From: a virus
IMG/VR virus record: IMGVR_UViG_3300026077_000022
Location: 1 to 26,151 of that record
Direction: 5' to 3' (one strand)
DNA: 26,151 nt
Made by a program: the position numbers and the translations under genes. The notes under the pieces are model-generated. The model saw nothing but the letters and a program-made list of their open reading frames with translations, was not told where the DNA came from and ran no database searches. This document shows positions 1 through 4,772 of the stretch, piece after piece. The number at the start of each line of letters is the position of its first letter. The stretch's first letter is position 1.

Positions 1-12
1 GCCAAGACTAGT

Positions 13-32
13 GGACAGAACTTGAAGTGGCA
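13..32. repeat. 20-bp dyad, copy A
   Basis: First of eight related 8+4+8 dyads. Left arm GGACAGAA, spacer cttg, right arm AAGTGGCA; it is the most degenerate copy, with the inner left arm changed. Its right end is 9 nt before a TTGACA hexamer. Stop codons in two frames fall at 9-11 and 23-25; in other copies a gene end abuts or enters the dyad, so an upstream gene probably ends here, but its frame cannot be decided. Confidence 0.55.
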
Positions 33-41
33 CAATTGAAG

Positions 42-70
42 TTGACAGGGGTTCTCGATTGTGGTAAGCT
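42..70 (+). promoter_or_regulatory. Possible sigma70-type promoter after dyad A
   Basis: A perfect -35 (TTGACA, 42-47) lies 9 nt after dyad A, the same spacing as in the other copies. The -10 candidate at 17-nt spacing (TAAGCT, 65-70) is poor. No gene starts shortly downstream: the next supported ATG is at 296 with its own promoter, so any transcript from here would be non-coding or would read through. Confidence 0.35.
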
Positions 71-212
71 CGACCCCAAATATTACAGAAGATTACAGAT
101 ATTATTTTCAGGCTCGGGGAGTGGCGAAGGTTTTCTATCAGTCCTACCCCAGACTCTTGTTTTTGTTATACACTCATTATAACCCCGCAACATCCTTAAT
201 TCAACCTCTAGT
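71..212. other. Stretch with no supported gene
   Basis: No tRNA fold, convincing start codon or conserved coding pattern was seen. A reading frame spanning 61-279 starts with GTG or TTG-like codons, has no ribosome binding site and runs through the dyad and promoter of the next gene, so it is not called. A TATAAC box near 178 followed by a C-rich stretch resembles the leader style of the region, but no ATG follows it. A decayed gene or small RNA is possible. Confidence 0.4.
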
Positions 213-213
213 G

Positions 214-233
214 TGCCACTTTTTTAAGTGTCT
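214..233. repeat. 20-bp dyad, copy B
   Basis: Left arm TGCCACTT, spacer tttt, right arm AAGTGTCT. The inner five bases pair perfectly and the outer three do not (TGC against TCT). It ends 8 nt before the -35 of the promoter at 242. Confidence 0.75.
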
Positions 234-241
234 ACTACGGG

Positions 242-269
242 TTGTTTTTTGGTGTAGATGGAGTATAGT
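242..269 (+). promoter_or_regulatory. Early promoter of the 296 gene
   Basis: -35 TTGTTT (242-247), 16-nt spacer, -10 TATAGT (264-269). The bases after the -10 (aggaatgtaaac) are repeated at the promoter at 2222. The expected leader of about 20 nt carries ACCCC before the ATG. Confidence 0.7.
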
Positions 270-295
270 AGGAATGTAAACGTTATACCCCGCTA

Positions 296-424
296 ATGAA
301 CTACGAAGAAATCCTAAAGTGCTATGAGGGCGAAACTGACATTCACGCTTCAACATCGTTTGAGTTTGGTTTGATGAATGACCTCTACTACCAATTGTTC
401 TACTCATACCCAGAGGTGGACTAA
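296..424 (+). CDS. Small hypothetical early protein, 42 aa
   Basis: I do not recognise the family. The 42-residue protein starts MNYEEILKCYEG and ends YSYPEVD; it is acidic and aromatic with no clear domain. The start is chosen because it is the first ATG after the TATAGT -10 box, about 26 nt downstream, matching the leader length of neighbouring genes, with the same C-rich element (ACCCCGC) before it. The stop overlaps the next start (TAATG), so the three genes 296, 424 and 725 probably form one operon. It is too small for length-filtered gene finders; coding is inferred from promoter, leader and coupling. Confidence 0.7.
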   Translation: MNYEEILKCYEGETDIHASTSFEFGLMNDLYYQLFYSYPEVD

Positions 425-735
425 TGGCACGTTGTGAAGAGTGTGATTGCTACGATGACAACTGGGTTGACGGTGAGGATATCACCGATGAAGAACTTGA
501 AAACGACCCGTTGTATGAACCCCATAGGTATTACTACTGGCACGGGGATATCCAAGAAGATTACCAGATGCCAGCTGGATATGAGTGCTTATGTGAGCGT
601 TGCTTTGGCGATTTGTTAGGTGCGGGGGAAATCATTGAAAAATTTGATGATGTAACTGGCGAACCTAACCCTAAATGGAACCCCGATGAAATGGGGTGGT
701 TTATACCGTATGTGGAGGAAACTCATGGAACTTAA
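424..735 (+). CDS. Acidic Cys-rich hypothetical protein, possible zinc binder
   Basis: A 103-residue, strongly acidic protein. An N-terminal CEECDC (Cys4, Cys7, Cys9) and a later CLCERC cluster (about residues 56-61) give two CxxC-type pairs that could hold one zinc ion; the spacing suits a small zinc finger, but this is inference. The centre is rich in Tyr, Trp and Asp. The start overlaps the stop of the 296 gene by one base, implying translational coupling. The C-terminal codons contain a good ribosome binding site for the next gene. No family is recognised. Confidence 0.85.
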   Translation: MARCEECDCYDDNWVDGEDITDEELENDPLYEPHRYYYWHGDIQEDYQMPAGYECLCERCFGDLLGAGEIIEKFDDVTGEPNPKWNPDEMGWFIPYVEETHGT

Positions 736-871
736 AGAAGTCAAAAAAGAAATTAAGGATTATGTCCGTGACCATTACAAGTACTACGGCTGGTACCCGT
801 ATGATGTACAGGTTGGAGACGTATTATACTCTTATGATGAGTATATGCATATACTGAGTAGGACAGTTTAA
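725..871 (+). CDS. Small hypothetical protein, 48 aa
   Basis: Starts MELKEVKKEIKDYVRDHY and is rich in Tyr and Asp (YKYYGWYPYDV). The ATG at 725 is preferred over the in-frame ATG at 686 because a strong Shine-Dalgarno (GGAGG, about 713-717) sits just before it, inside the end of the preceding gene; the two genes overlap by 11 nt. It is the last gene of the 296-871 operon. Its TAA stop (869-871) lies in the spacer of dyad copy C, so coding end and regulatory element share bases. Function unknown. Confidence 0.75.
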   Translation: MELKEVKKEIKDYVRDHYKYYGWYPYDVQVGDVLYSYDEYMHILSRTV

Positions 872-880
872 TAACTGTCC
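861..880. repeat. 20-bp dyad, copy C (perfect)
   Basis: GGACAGTT, spacer TAAT, AACTGTCC: a perfect 8-bp inverted repeat. The stop codon of the 725 gene occupies three of the spacer bases. It ends 8 nt before TTGCAT at 889. Confidence 0.85.
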
Positions 881-888
881 ACTTTCGG

Positions 889-916
889 TTGCATCCGTGC
901 GTGGATGTATTATAAT
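889..916 (+). promoter_or_regulatory. Early promoter of the 944 gene
   Basis: -35 TTGCAT (889-894), 16-nt spacer, perfect -10 TATAAT (911-916). The spacer holds a short inverted repeat CATCC/GGATG (892-896 and 903-907). Dyad C lies directly upstream. Confidence 0.85.
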
Positions 917-943
917 AATTACATAACACAAAAGGAGACCCCT

Positions 944-1399
944 ATGCCTAACTGGTGCTACAACAGAGTCCGAATTGATGCAGATTCTGACCAAGTGGAT
1001 AAACTCAAAGAAATCTATGAAATTTTTGAAAATCATTCTGACCCTTTTAATCAGATACTACCCATCCCTGATTTCAAGAACATCCCTAACGACAAAGGGG
1101 AACTACCTAAACTTGAACAACACAAGAATGATAAAGGGGAGGTTATGTGGGAAACATATAATTTCCCAGATGGTAAGAATGATGATAGATGGTATCACTG
1201 GTGCATTGAGAACTGGGGTACAAAGTGGGAGTTATCAGAACTCGACATAGAATATGATGAAGAAGTATTGGAACTTACATTCTCTACTGCGTGGAGTCCA
1301 CCCGAAGGAATTATGGAGGAGTTAAAAGATAAGTATCCTGATTTAGGATTCTCTTGTTTCTATGATGAACCAGGTATGGAGATTGCAGGATACTATTAG
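944..1399 (+). CDS. DUF1281 / Api92-like ferredoxin-fold protein
   Basis: A 151-residue protein with the pattern of the DUF1281/Api92-like family found in phages and plasmids: N-terminal MPNWCYNRV, a central HWCIENWGTKWE block (about residues 85-96), a FSTAWSPPEG block (about 116-125) and a C-terminal YDEPGMEIAGYY. The family has a ferredoxin-like fold of unknown biochemical role. The start is set at 944, not at the in-frame ATG at 905, because 905 precedes the -10 box of its own promoter and 944 has an AAAGGAG site followed by ACCCCT. This is the only promoter-proximal gene here with both a classical Shine-Dalgarno and the C-rich element. Its stop abuts dyad D. Confidence 0.85.
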   Translation: MPNWCYNRVRIDADSDQVDKLKEIYEIFENHSDPFNQILPIPDFKNIPNDKGELPKLEQHKNDKGEVMWETYNFPDGKNDDRWYHWCIENWGTKWELSELDIEYDEEVLELTFSTAWSPPEGIMEELKDKYPDLGFSCFYDEPGMEIAGYY

Positions 1400-1418
1400 G
1401 ACAGTTTAGAAAGTGTCC
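1399..1418. repeat. 20-bp dyad, copy D
   Basis: GGACAGTT, spacer taga, AAGTGTCC; one mismatch between arms. The TAG stop of the preceding gene ends on its first base. It ends 8 nt before TTGCAT at 1427. Confidence 0.85.
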
Positions 1419-1422
1419 ACTT

Positions 1423-1454
1423 GGGGTTGCATTGCGTAACCCCAATGCTATAAT
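1423..1454 (+). promoter_or_regulatory. Early promoter of the 1483 gene, hairpin-embedded -35
   Basis: -35 TTGCAT (1427-1432), 16-nt spacer, -10 TATAAT (1449-1454). A hairpin GGGGTT (1423-1428) / AACCCC (1438-1443) encloses the -35 and could end the upstream transcript. Confidence 0.85.
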
Positions 1455-1482
1455 TAACATGTAAACCAAACACCCCTACATT

Positions 1483-1812
1483 ATGAGAAAGATTGAAGAG
1501 CAAATGAACAACGCTATCAGACACAGAAAGAACTGGTCAGGTAGTAACACAACTGTCACTTGCTTCAAAGAGAATGGAGTTACAACTGAAGTAAATGTAA
1601 TGCTTCACGGAAACTGCATTGCGTGGTTTGATACTGCATCGAATGATTTTAACATCTCTAGTGCAGGTTGGGAGACAGTTACCACCAAATCAAGATTAAA
1701 TGCAATTCTTGAAGAGTTTGCGTCAGGTGCCAGAGTCATTCAGAGAGACTTTGAGTGGTTCCTATCAGACTTTGGAACTCTTAAACCATTCGTTGACGGA
1801 ATGAAGGTCTAA
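1483..1812 (+). CDS. Conserved phage hypothetical protein, 109 aa
   Basis: The layout matches a small protein family I have seen in many phages but cannot name: N-terminal MRKIEEQMNNAIRHRKNW, a LHGNCIAWF strand (about residues 41-49), a GWETVTTKSRLNAIL block (about 62-76), then an aromatic DFEWFL segment and a C-terminal PFVDGM. No catalytic motif is visible. The start is the only ATG within leader distance of the -10 box and is preceded by ACCCCT. The stop is followed by an A-run and an 11-bp hairpin. Confidence 0.8.
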   Translation: MRKIEEQMNNAIRHRKNWSGSNTTVTCFKENGVTTEVNVMLHGNCIAWFDTASNDFNISSAGWETVTTKSRLNAILEEFASGARVIQRDFEWFLSDFGTLKPFVDGMKV

Positions 1813-1822
1813 CGAAAAAAAA

Positions 1823-1863
1823 TCTAGTCGAGACTTAAGCATCTCTTAACAATCTCGACTAGA
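1823..1863 (-). terminator. 11-bp hairpin with an A-run on its left, minus-strand terminator geometry
   Basis: TCTAGTCGAGA (1823-1833) and TCTCGACTAGA (1853-1863) form a perfect 11-bp stem with a 19-nt loop. Eight A residues (1815-1822) precede it, so the classical hairpin plus U-tract reads on the minus strand, where no gene is seen. On the plus strand there is no U-tract, and the stem reaches to 9 nt before the -10 box at 1873. It may instead be an operator or an RNA-processing hairpin. Confidence 0.55.
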
Positions 1864-1872
1864 CATTCATGC

Positions 1873-1878
1873 TATAAT
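1873..1878 (+). promoter_or_regulatory. -10 box of the 1902 gene
   Basis: Perfect TATAAT. No good -35 lies at 16-17 nt; TTAACA at 1847-1852, in the hairpin loop, is 20 nt away. Promoter activity may depend on a factor bound at the 11-bp dyad. The following leader contains CTAGATTCGAGA (1883-1894), an imperfect third copy of the dyad arm. Confidence 0.6.
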
Positions 1879-1901
1879 ACAACTAGATTCGAGATTCCCT
1901 T

Positions 1902-2042
1902 ATGAAAACACTCAACTTAACAGAAAGTCAACTAGAGTACCTACAAGACCTAGTAATGTTTGCCTACGAAATGGATGTCCCAGAGCAGAAAGGATGGGAT
2001 GTTCAAACCTACGATAACCTAGTTGATGAGGTGATGAAGTGA
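1902..2042 (+). CDS. Small hypothetical protein, 46 aa
   Basis: Starts MKTLNLTESQLEYLQDLV and continues acidic and probably helical to DNLVDEVMK. No family is recognised. The ATG is preceded by TTCCCTT, the C-rich leader element of this region, 24 nt after a TATAAT box. The last codons overlap the GTG start of the next gene (GTGA), so the two are likely translated together. Coding is supported by promoter, leader and overlap rather than homology. Confidence 0.7.
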   Translation: MKTLNLTESQLEYLQDLVMFAYEMDVPEQKGWDVQTYDNLVDEVMK

Positions 2043-2206
2043 TTGACACCTACGATCAGGCGGGTTACGTACGTAACATGGAGACATACGGGTTACGTAA
2101 TATGATACGTGCACTCAGCATCATGGAACTTCTCAATACTGAGGAGGAAAACCAAAGACTAGCACTGGCAAAGGCAGAAATCAAGCGGAGGTGTGCCAGT
2201 TCTTAA
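2039..2206 (+). CDS. Small hypothetical protein, GTG start, 55 aa
   Basis: A GTG start at 2039 overlaps the TGA of the preceding gene by four bases, with GAGG about 8 nt upstream, a typical coupled start. The alternative ATG at 2078 would shorten it by 13 residues. The middle and C-terminus look helical and charged (EEENQRLALAKAEIKRR). No family is recognised. The TAA stop (2204-2206) falls inside dyad copy E, as in the 725 gene. Confidence 0.65.
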   Translation: MIDTYDQAGYVRNMETYGLRNMIRALSIMELLNTEEENQRLALAKAEIKRRCASS

Positions 2207-2213
2207 AGTGTCC
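2194..2213. repeat. 20-bp dyad, copy E
   Basis: TGCCAGTT, spacer ctta, AAGTGTCC. The outer triplets do not pair (TGC against TCC). The stop codon of the 2039 gene lies within it. It ends 8 nt before TTGCAT at 2222. Confidence 0.8.
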
Positions 2214-2217
2214 ACTA

Positions 2218-2249
2218 TGGGTTGCATTTAGTTTTAAATGCCCTATAGT
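2218..2249 (+). promoter_or_regulatory. Early promoter of the 2279 gene, hairpin-embedded -35
   Basis: -35 TTGCAT (2222-2227), 16-nt spacer, -10 TATAGT (2244-2249). The inverted repeat GCATTTA/TAAATGC, flanked by GGG and CCC, covers the -35 and spacer and would form a bulged hairpin in RNA. Confidence 0.8.
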
Positions 2250-2278
2250 AGGAATGTAAACAAATTTCCCTTACGATT

Positions 2279-2470
2279 ATGACTATTGATGAGTACAAAG
2301 ACTTACTACTTGAAGATGAAATAAACATCGGTTACGATGTTGAAGAAGATGACCTACCCGAAGAAATCGAGGAAGAGTCATGGATCGATGGACTTCTAAC
2401 AACTGGATTTCATGCGGTGAATGATGACGAATTATTCGGAGAAGAAATCACAGGATATTCTTTATATTAA
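2279..2470 (+). CDS. Very acidic hypothetical protein, 63 aa
   Basis: Dominated by Asp and Glu (for example VEEDDLPEEIEEESW) and ending with ITGYSLY. Such acidic small phage proteins can act as DNA mimics or inhibitors, but nothing here shows that. The start is the first ATG after the -10 box, with a TTCCCTTA leader element and no Shine-Dalgarno. It appears monocistronic: the next promoter begins 15 nt after the stop. Confidence 0.8.
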   Translation: MTIDEYKDLLLEDEINIGYDVEEDDLPEEIEEESWIDGLLTTGFHAVNDDELFGEEITGYSLY

Positions 2471-2481
2471 TTTTATATTTG

Positions 2482-2514
2482 GGGGTTGCCATGCGTGACC
2501 CCTTATCCTATAAT
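2482..2514 (+). promoter_or_regulatory. Early promoter of the ArdA-like gene
   Basis: -35 TTGCCA (2486-2491), 17-nt spacer, -10 TATAAT (2509-2514). GGGGT (2482-2486) and ACCCC (2498-2502) bracket the -35 as a hairpin. No 20-bp dyad is present upstream. Confidence 0.8.
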
Positions 2515-2537
2515 GAAAACAGTTACACCCCTAAACT

Positions 2538-2951
2538 ATGATTGATTCACCAACAACTTGTTTCAATGACCAAGAGCATGCAGAAGAACTTCTAAAGGAA
2601 TTATCCGAAGATGGGCATGACCTCGATGAAATGAAAGAGTTTATTGAAACTCACGGACATAAAGATTTCGTATTATATTACGAAGATTATGCCCGTATGG
2701 TTGACGAATACGACCAAGAGACAGTAGACGCATTTCTTGAAGTCTTTGATCTCATGGACGTTGAACACTTGCAAGACGCATACTATGGACAGTATGACAG
2801 CGGAGCAGCATTTGCGGAGTCGTTCGTAAGTGATTGCTACGGGTTGCCAGATATGCCCTATTGGATCGCTATCGACTGGGAGGAAACCTGGAGTAATTTA
2901 GAGTACGATTACTCAGAGTCTAATGGTTACATTTTTTGCAACAACTGGTAG
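2538..2951 (+). CDS. ArdA-like antirestriction protein
   Basis: A 137-residue, very acidic protein. The C-terminal half has the ArdA pattern: an AFLEVFD segment (about residues 65-71), QDAYYGQYDSGAAFAESFV (about 79-97), then YWIAIDWEETWSNLEYDYS (about 108-126) and a terminal aromatic YIF. ArdA proteins mimic B-form DNA with surface acidic residues and block type I restriction enzymes; that is family knowledge, and activity here is inferred. The protein is shorter than plasmid ArdA (about 165 residues), lacking part of the N-terminal domain. The start follows ACACCCCTAAACT. The position in an early region suits defence against host restriction. Dyad F follows two bases after the stop. Confidence 0.7.
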   Translation: MIDSPTTCFNDQEHAEELLKELSEDGHDLDEMKEFIETHGHKDFVLYYEDYARMVDEYDQETVDAFLEVFDLMDVEHLQDAYYGQYDSGAAFAESFVSDCYGLPDMPYWIAIDWEETWSNLEYDYSESNGYIFCNNW

Positions 2952-2953
2952 TA

Positions 2954-2973
2954 TGCCAGTTCGTAAAGTGGCA
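2954..2973. repeat. 20-bp dyad, copy F
   Basis: TGCCAGTT, spacer cgta, AAGTGGCA; one inner mismatch. It ends 9 nt before TTGCAT at 2983. Confidence 0.85.
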
Positions 2974-2978
2974 CATAG

Positions 2979-3011
2979 GGGGTTGCATAACCCCTTACCA
3001 CTTGCTATATT
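2979..3011 (+). promoter_or_regulatory. Early promoter of the 3040 gene, -35 in hairpin loop
   Basis: GGGGTT (2979-2984), loop GCAT, AACCCC (2989-2994): a tight hairpin whose loop and closing pairs are the -35 TTGCAT (2983-2988). A 17-nt spacer leads to TATATT (3006-3011). Confidence 0.85.
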
Positions 3012-3039
3012 AAGTATATAAATTAATTCCCTCTTTATT

Positions 3040-3309
3040 ATGAAAAAATTTCCAACACCATTTCAAATCTACACAGAGATTGACAGAAACTATAGAAATG
3101 GTTTAACACTCACTCAAATTGTTGAGAAAACCCACCCAACATTTAATATTAATGAGTACCGCAAAGACGGACACAGAGCGTTAATTCGTGAAACACTTGT
3201 TAAAACTGGATTCGTTGACGAAATCCAATTTAATAAGAGAACATATAAGTATGTTCCAACAAAGAAAAGAGTTTCAATTATTAATAAAGTATTAAGAAGG
3301 GTTGCATAA
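3040..3309 (+). CDS. Basic hypothetical protein, possible winged-helix DNA binder
   Basis: An 89-residue protein, basic unlike most neighbours. Predicted order: helix (FQIYTEIDRNYRNG), a helix-turn-helix-like LTLTQIVEKTHP (about residues 23-34), a helix around HRALIRETLVKTG and a beta hairpin with RTYKYVPTKKR, which would suit a winged helix. This is a judgement from the pattern, not a family match. If correct it is the only candidate regulator in the region and could be the reader of the 20-bp dyads. The last codons and stop (GTT GCA TAA) are also the -35 of the next promoter. The leader carries TTCCCTC. Confidence 0.75.
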   Translation: MKKFPTPFQIYTEIDRNYRNGLTLTQIVEKTHPTFNINEYRKDGHRALIRETLVKTGFVDEIQFNKRTYKYVPTKKRVSIINKVLRRVA

Positions 3310-3329
3310 CCCCTCTTATACATTATAAT
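3299..3329 (+). promoter_or_regulatory. Early promoter of the 3356 gene, overlapping a stop codon
   Basis: GGGTT/AACCC hairpin (3299-3312) with loop GCAT. The -35 TTGCAT (3302-3307) overlaps the final codons and first stop base of the 3040 gene. A 16-nt spacer leads to TATAAT (3324-3329). Confidence 0.85.
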
Positions 3330-3355
3330 AAGAATATACAAAGTTATTTCCTCTT

Positions 3356-3622
3356 ATGACTCAAACAAAACAATTACACGCTCTAAACACATTTAAACCT
3401 TATGCGGTACTTTACAGGACTGGTGGGCAGATTGAAAAATTTCATTTTCTTAATGGTTGGGGGGCATCTGTTGCTAACCATTCTGGGTCTTATGGTGGAG
3501 ACGAAGGATTATACGAAATTGCTGAAATCAACCCCAACGGACACATTGTTGACGATAGTATCAAAGGTTGGTTAACCTTTGCGGAGGTTGACTGCTATCT
3601 GAGAGAGATTGCAGAATATTAA
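3356..3622 (+). CDS. Hypothetical early protein, 88 aa
   Basis: Begins MTQTKQLHALNTFKPYAVLYR and has a Gly-rich middle (NGWGASVANHSGSYGGDEG, about residues 34-52) followed by an acidic helical end (FAEVDCYLREIAEY). The pattern suggests a small mixed alpha/beta protein; no family is recognised. The start is the first ATG after the -10 box, with TTTCCTCTT before it. It is followed within 12 nt by the next terminator-promoter element. Confidence 0.8.
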   Translation: MTQTKQLHALNTFKPYAVLYRTGGQIEKFHFLNGWGASVANHSGSYGGDEGLYEIAEINPNGHIVDDSIKGWLTFAEVDCYLREIAEY

Positions 3623-3633
3623 GAAAGTGTTAA

Positions 3634-3667
3634 GGGTGGTTGCATAACCACCCAGACATACTATAAT
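3634..3667 (+). promoter_or_regulatory. Early promoter of the 3699 gene, -35 in a perfect hairpin loop
   Basis: GGGTGGTT (3634-3641), loop GCAT, AACCACCC (3646-3653): a perfect 8-bp stem. The -35 TTGCAT (3640-3645) is the loop plus the last two stem bases. A 16-nt spacer leads to TATAAT (3662-3667). This is the clearest example of the -35-in-loop design. Confidence 0.88.
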
Positions 3668-3698
3668 AAGTATATACAAAAACAATTCCCTTTAAATT

Positions 3699-3878
3699 AT
3701 GTCTACATTACATCACGAATCAATACTTGAAGATTGCTTAGTTGAAGCAGAAGAGAACTTCAGAGTATCAAACAAACTAACTCAAAAGCAATTAGATGAG
3801 TTAATAGTTCGTTCAGAAGGAGTGAGACTTGCAATAGAAAAGCAAGCACAGAAACTCTTTGATGATAGGTGCATATAG
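3699..3878 (+). CDS. Small hypothetical protein, 59 aa
   Basis: A mostly helical, charged protein: MSTLHHESILEDCLVEAEE at the start and a C-terminal helix around GVRLAIEKQAQKLFDD, possibly a short coiled coil. No family is recognised. The start is supported by a promoter with -10 at 3662 and the leader TTCCCTTTAAATT. The stop codon (TAG 3876-3878) lies in a perfect hairpin that probably terminates or protects the transcript. Confidence 0.7.
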   Translation: MSTLHHESILEDCLVEAEENFRVSNKLTQKQLDELIVRSEGVRLAIEKQAQKLFDDRCI

Positions 3879-3885
3879 CACCTAT
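3865..3885 (+). terminator. Hairpin over the stop codon of the 3699 gene
   Basis: ATAGGTGC (3865-3872), loop atata, GCACCTAT (3878-3885): perfect 8-bp stem without a U-tract. A second inverted repeat (GAATC/GATTC near 3893-3905) and the pair TATGGG/CCCATA (about 3883-3928) enclose the following bases, so the stretch could fold into a larger structured 3' end. Confidence 0.5.
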
Positions 3886-3928
3886 GGGCGGGAATCAATG
3901 ATTCGCTCTTATTTCCGTAAGTCCCATA

Positions 3929-3948
3929 TGCCACTTCACAAAGTGGCA
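3929..3948. repeat. 20-bp dyad, copy G (perfect)
   Basis: TGCCACTT, spacer caca, AAGTGGCA: a perfect 8-bp inverted repeat. A -35 position 16 nt before the TATAAT at 3980 would begin 9 nt after it, as in the other copies. Confidence 0.85.
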
Positions 3949-3954
3949 CACCAT

Positions 3955-3985
3955 AACCCCAATTCGTAGGATTTGGGGTTATAAT
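3955..3985 (+). promoter_or_regulatory. Early promoter of the MutH-like gene, no recognisable -35
   Basis: TATAAT at 3980-3985. AACCCCAA (3955-3962) and TTGGGGTT (3973-3980) form an 8-bp hairpin ending on the first -10 base. The expected -35 position (3958-3963) reads CCCAAT, so activity may rely on the dyad upstream. A close relative of this arrangement occurs at 7296-7325. Confidence 0.65.
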
Positions 3986-4009
3986 AAGAATAACTGCAAC
4001 CGAAGTAGA

Positions 4010-4570
4010 ATGACTCTAACCCTCTCAGAGACTATACAAAAACTGCAAAATACAAACTTTGCGGAACTACCAAAACCCCGAAAAAATAAGGGGGTTCGGG
4101 GACAACTGTTAGAACTTGCGTTGGGGATACCCAATAGTTCAAAATTAACAGATTTGGTAGATGGAGAGTTAAAGTCCTATACTAAAGGGGAATCGGTTGC
4201 AGTTACTCAACTTAGACACACATTACCCGAAATTTTCAATAACACCCCTTTCAATCAGTCTAAGTTAGGAATCAAAATTTCCCGCACTTTATATGTTGCA
4301 TTTGATAGAAACAACAATTTTCTAGGAACTGCAACACATACAGAAACAAACAAATTAATTGAATCTGATTACTACAATATTTGCGACTACATCAGAAACG
4401 CAAAAACATTACACACATTTACAGGTAGTAACGGAATCTTACAAATCAGAACCAAAGACAGTAAAGACAGAAACGGAAACTACCACCCCATAATTTGGGA
4501 AGGTAAACAAATCTCAAATAAGGGGTTTGCGTTCTATCTTACAGGGAGATATGCAAAAGGTATCATATGA
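4010..4570 (+). CDS. MutH/Sau3AI-type restriction endonuclease-like protein
   Basis: A 186-residue protein with the catalytic signature of the MutH/Sau3AI branch of PD-(D/E)XK nucleases: GVRGQLLELALG (residues 28-39, Glu35), then a TDLVDGELKSY segment (47-57) supplying an Asp (48 or 51), Glu53 and Lys55. In MutH the equivalent residues are Glu56, Asp70, Glu77 and Lys79, with similar GQLLE and ELK context. Known relatives cut or nick at GATC; the specificity here is not visible and the protein is shorter than MutH (229 residues). Possible roles are host DNA degradation, mobility or repair. The leader lacks the C-rich element. A strong terminator follows about 50 nt later. Confidence 0.75.
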   Translation: MTLTLSETIQKLQNTNFAELPKPRKNKGVRGQLLELALGIPNSSKLTDLVDGELKSYTKGESVAVTQLRHTLPEIFNNTPFNQSKLGIKISRTLYVAFDRNNNFLGTATHTETNKLIESDYYNICDYIRNAKTLHTFTGSNGILQIRTKDSKDRNGNYHPIIWEGKQISNKGFAFYLTGRYAKGII

Positions 4571-4619
4571 TACAAAACTACTCCCACCAGGATCGCCTGT
4601 AAGGGGTCTGAAATAATCT

Positions 4620-4647
4620 TTAGGGGTGATAGTACCCCTAATTTTTT
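4620..4647 (+). terminator. Rho-independent terminator after the MutH-like gene
   Basis: TTAGGGGT (4620-4627), loop gatagt, ACCCCTAA (4634-4641), then six T. It is the most classical terminator in the window and is not joined to a promoter. The rest of 4648-4770 holds T- and A-tracts with nothing else recognised. Confidence 0.85.
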
Positions 4648-4772
4648 GCTTATTTTTTATAAAAAAAAGAAGGCTCCCTGAGTGTCGACCTTTTTCGTTT
4701 TCGGTGATACTTCCCACCTCTTTTGCTTATGTACTTATTATAATCCATTGAAAACCAATTTCAACCAATAGT

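Noticed and set aside
71-212. tRNA gene in the left intergenic region
   Set aside because: No cloverleaf, T-arm or anticodon stem could be found; phage tRNA genes were considered throughout and none was seen.
61-279. 72-residue reading frame near the left end
   Set aside because: No ATG, no ribosome binding site, unnatural composition, and it runs through the dyad and promoter of the 296 gene.
905-943. Longer start (ATG at 905) for the DUF1281 gene
   Set aside because: The ATG is upstream of the -10 box of its own promoter; 944 has a strong Shine-Dalgarno and the family's usual MPNWC start.
4566-4601. 11-codon frame overlapping the MutH-like stop (ATGA)
   Set aside because: The overlap looks suggestive, but there is no further support and it is too short to judge.
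4648-4700. Second minus-strand terminator or mobile-element end around the T/A tracts
   Set aside because: The tracts do not flank a stable stem, and no transposase, target duplication or terminal repeat is present.
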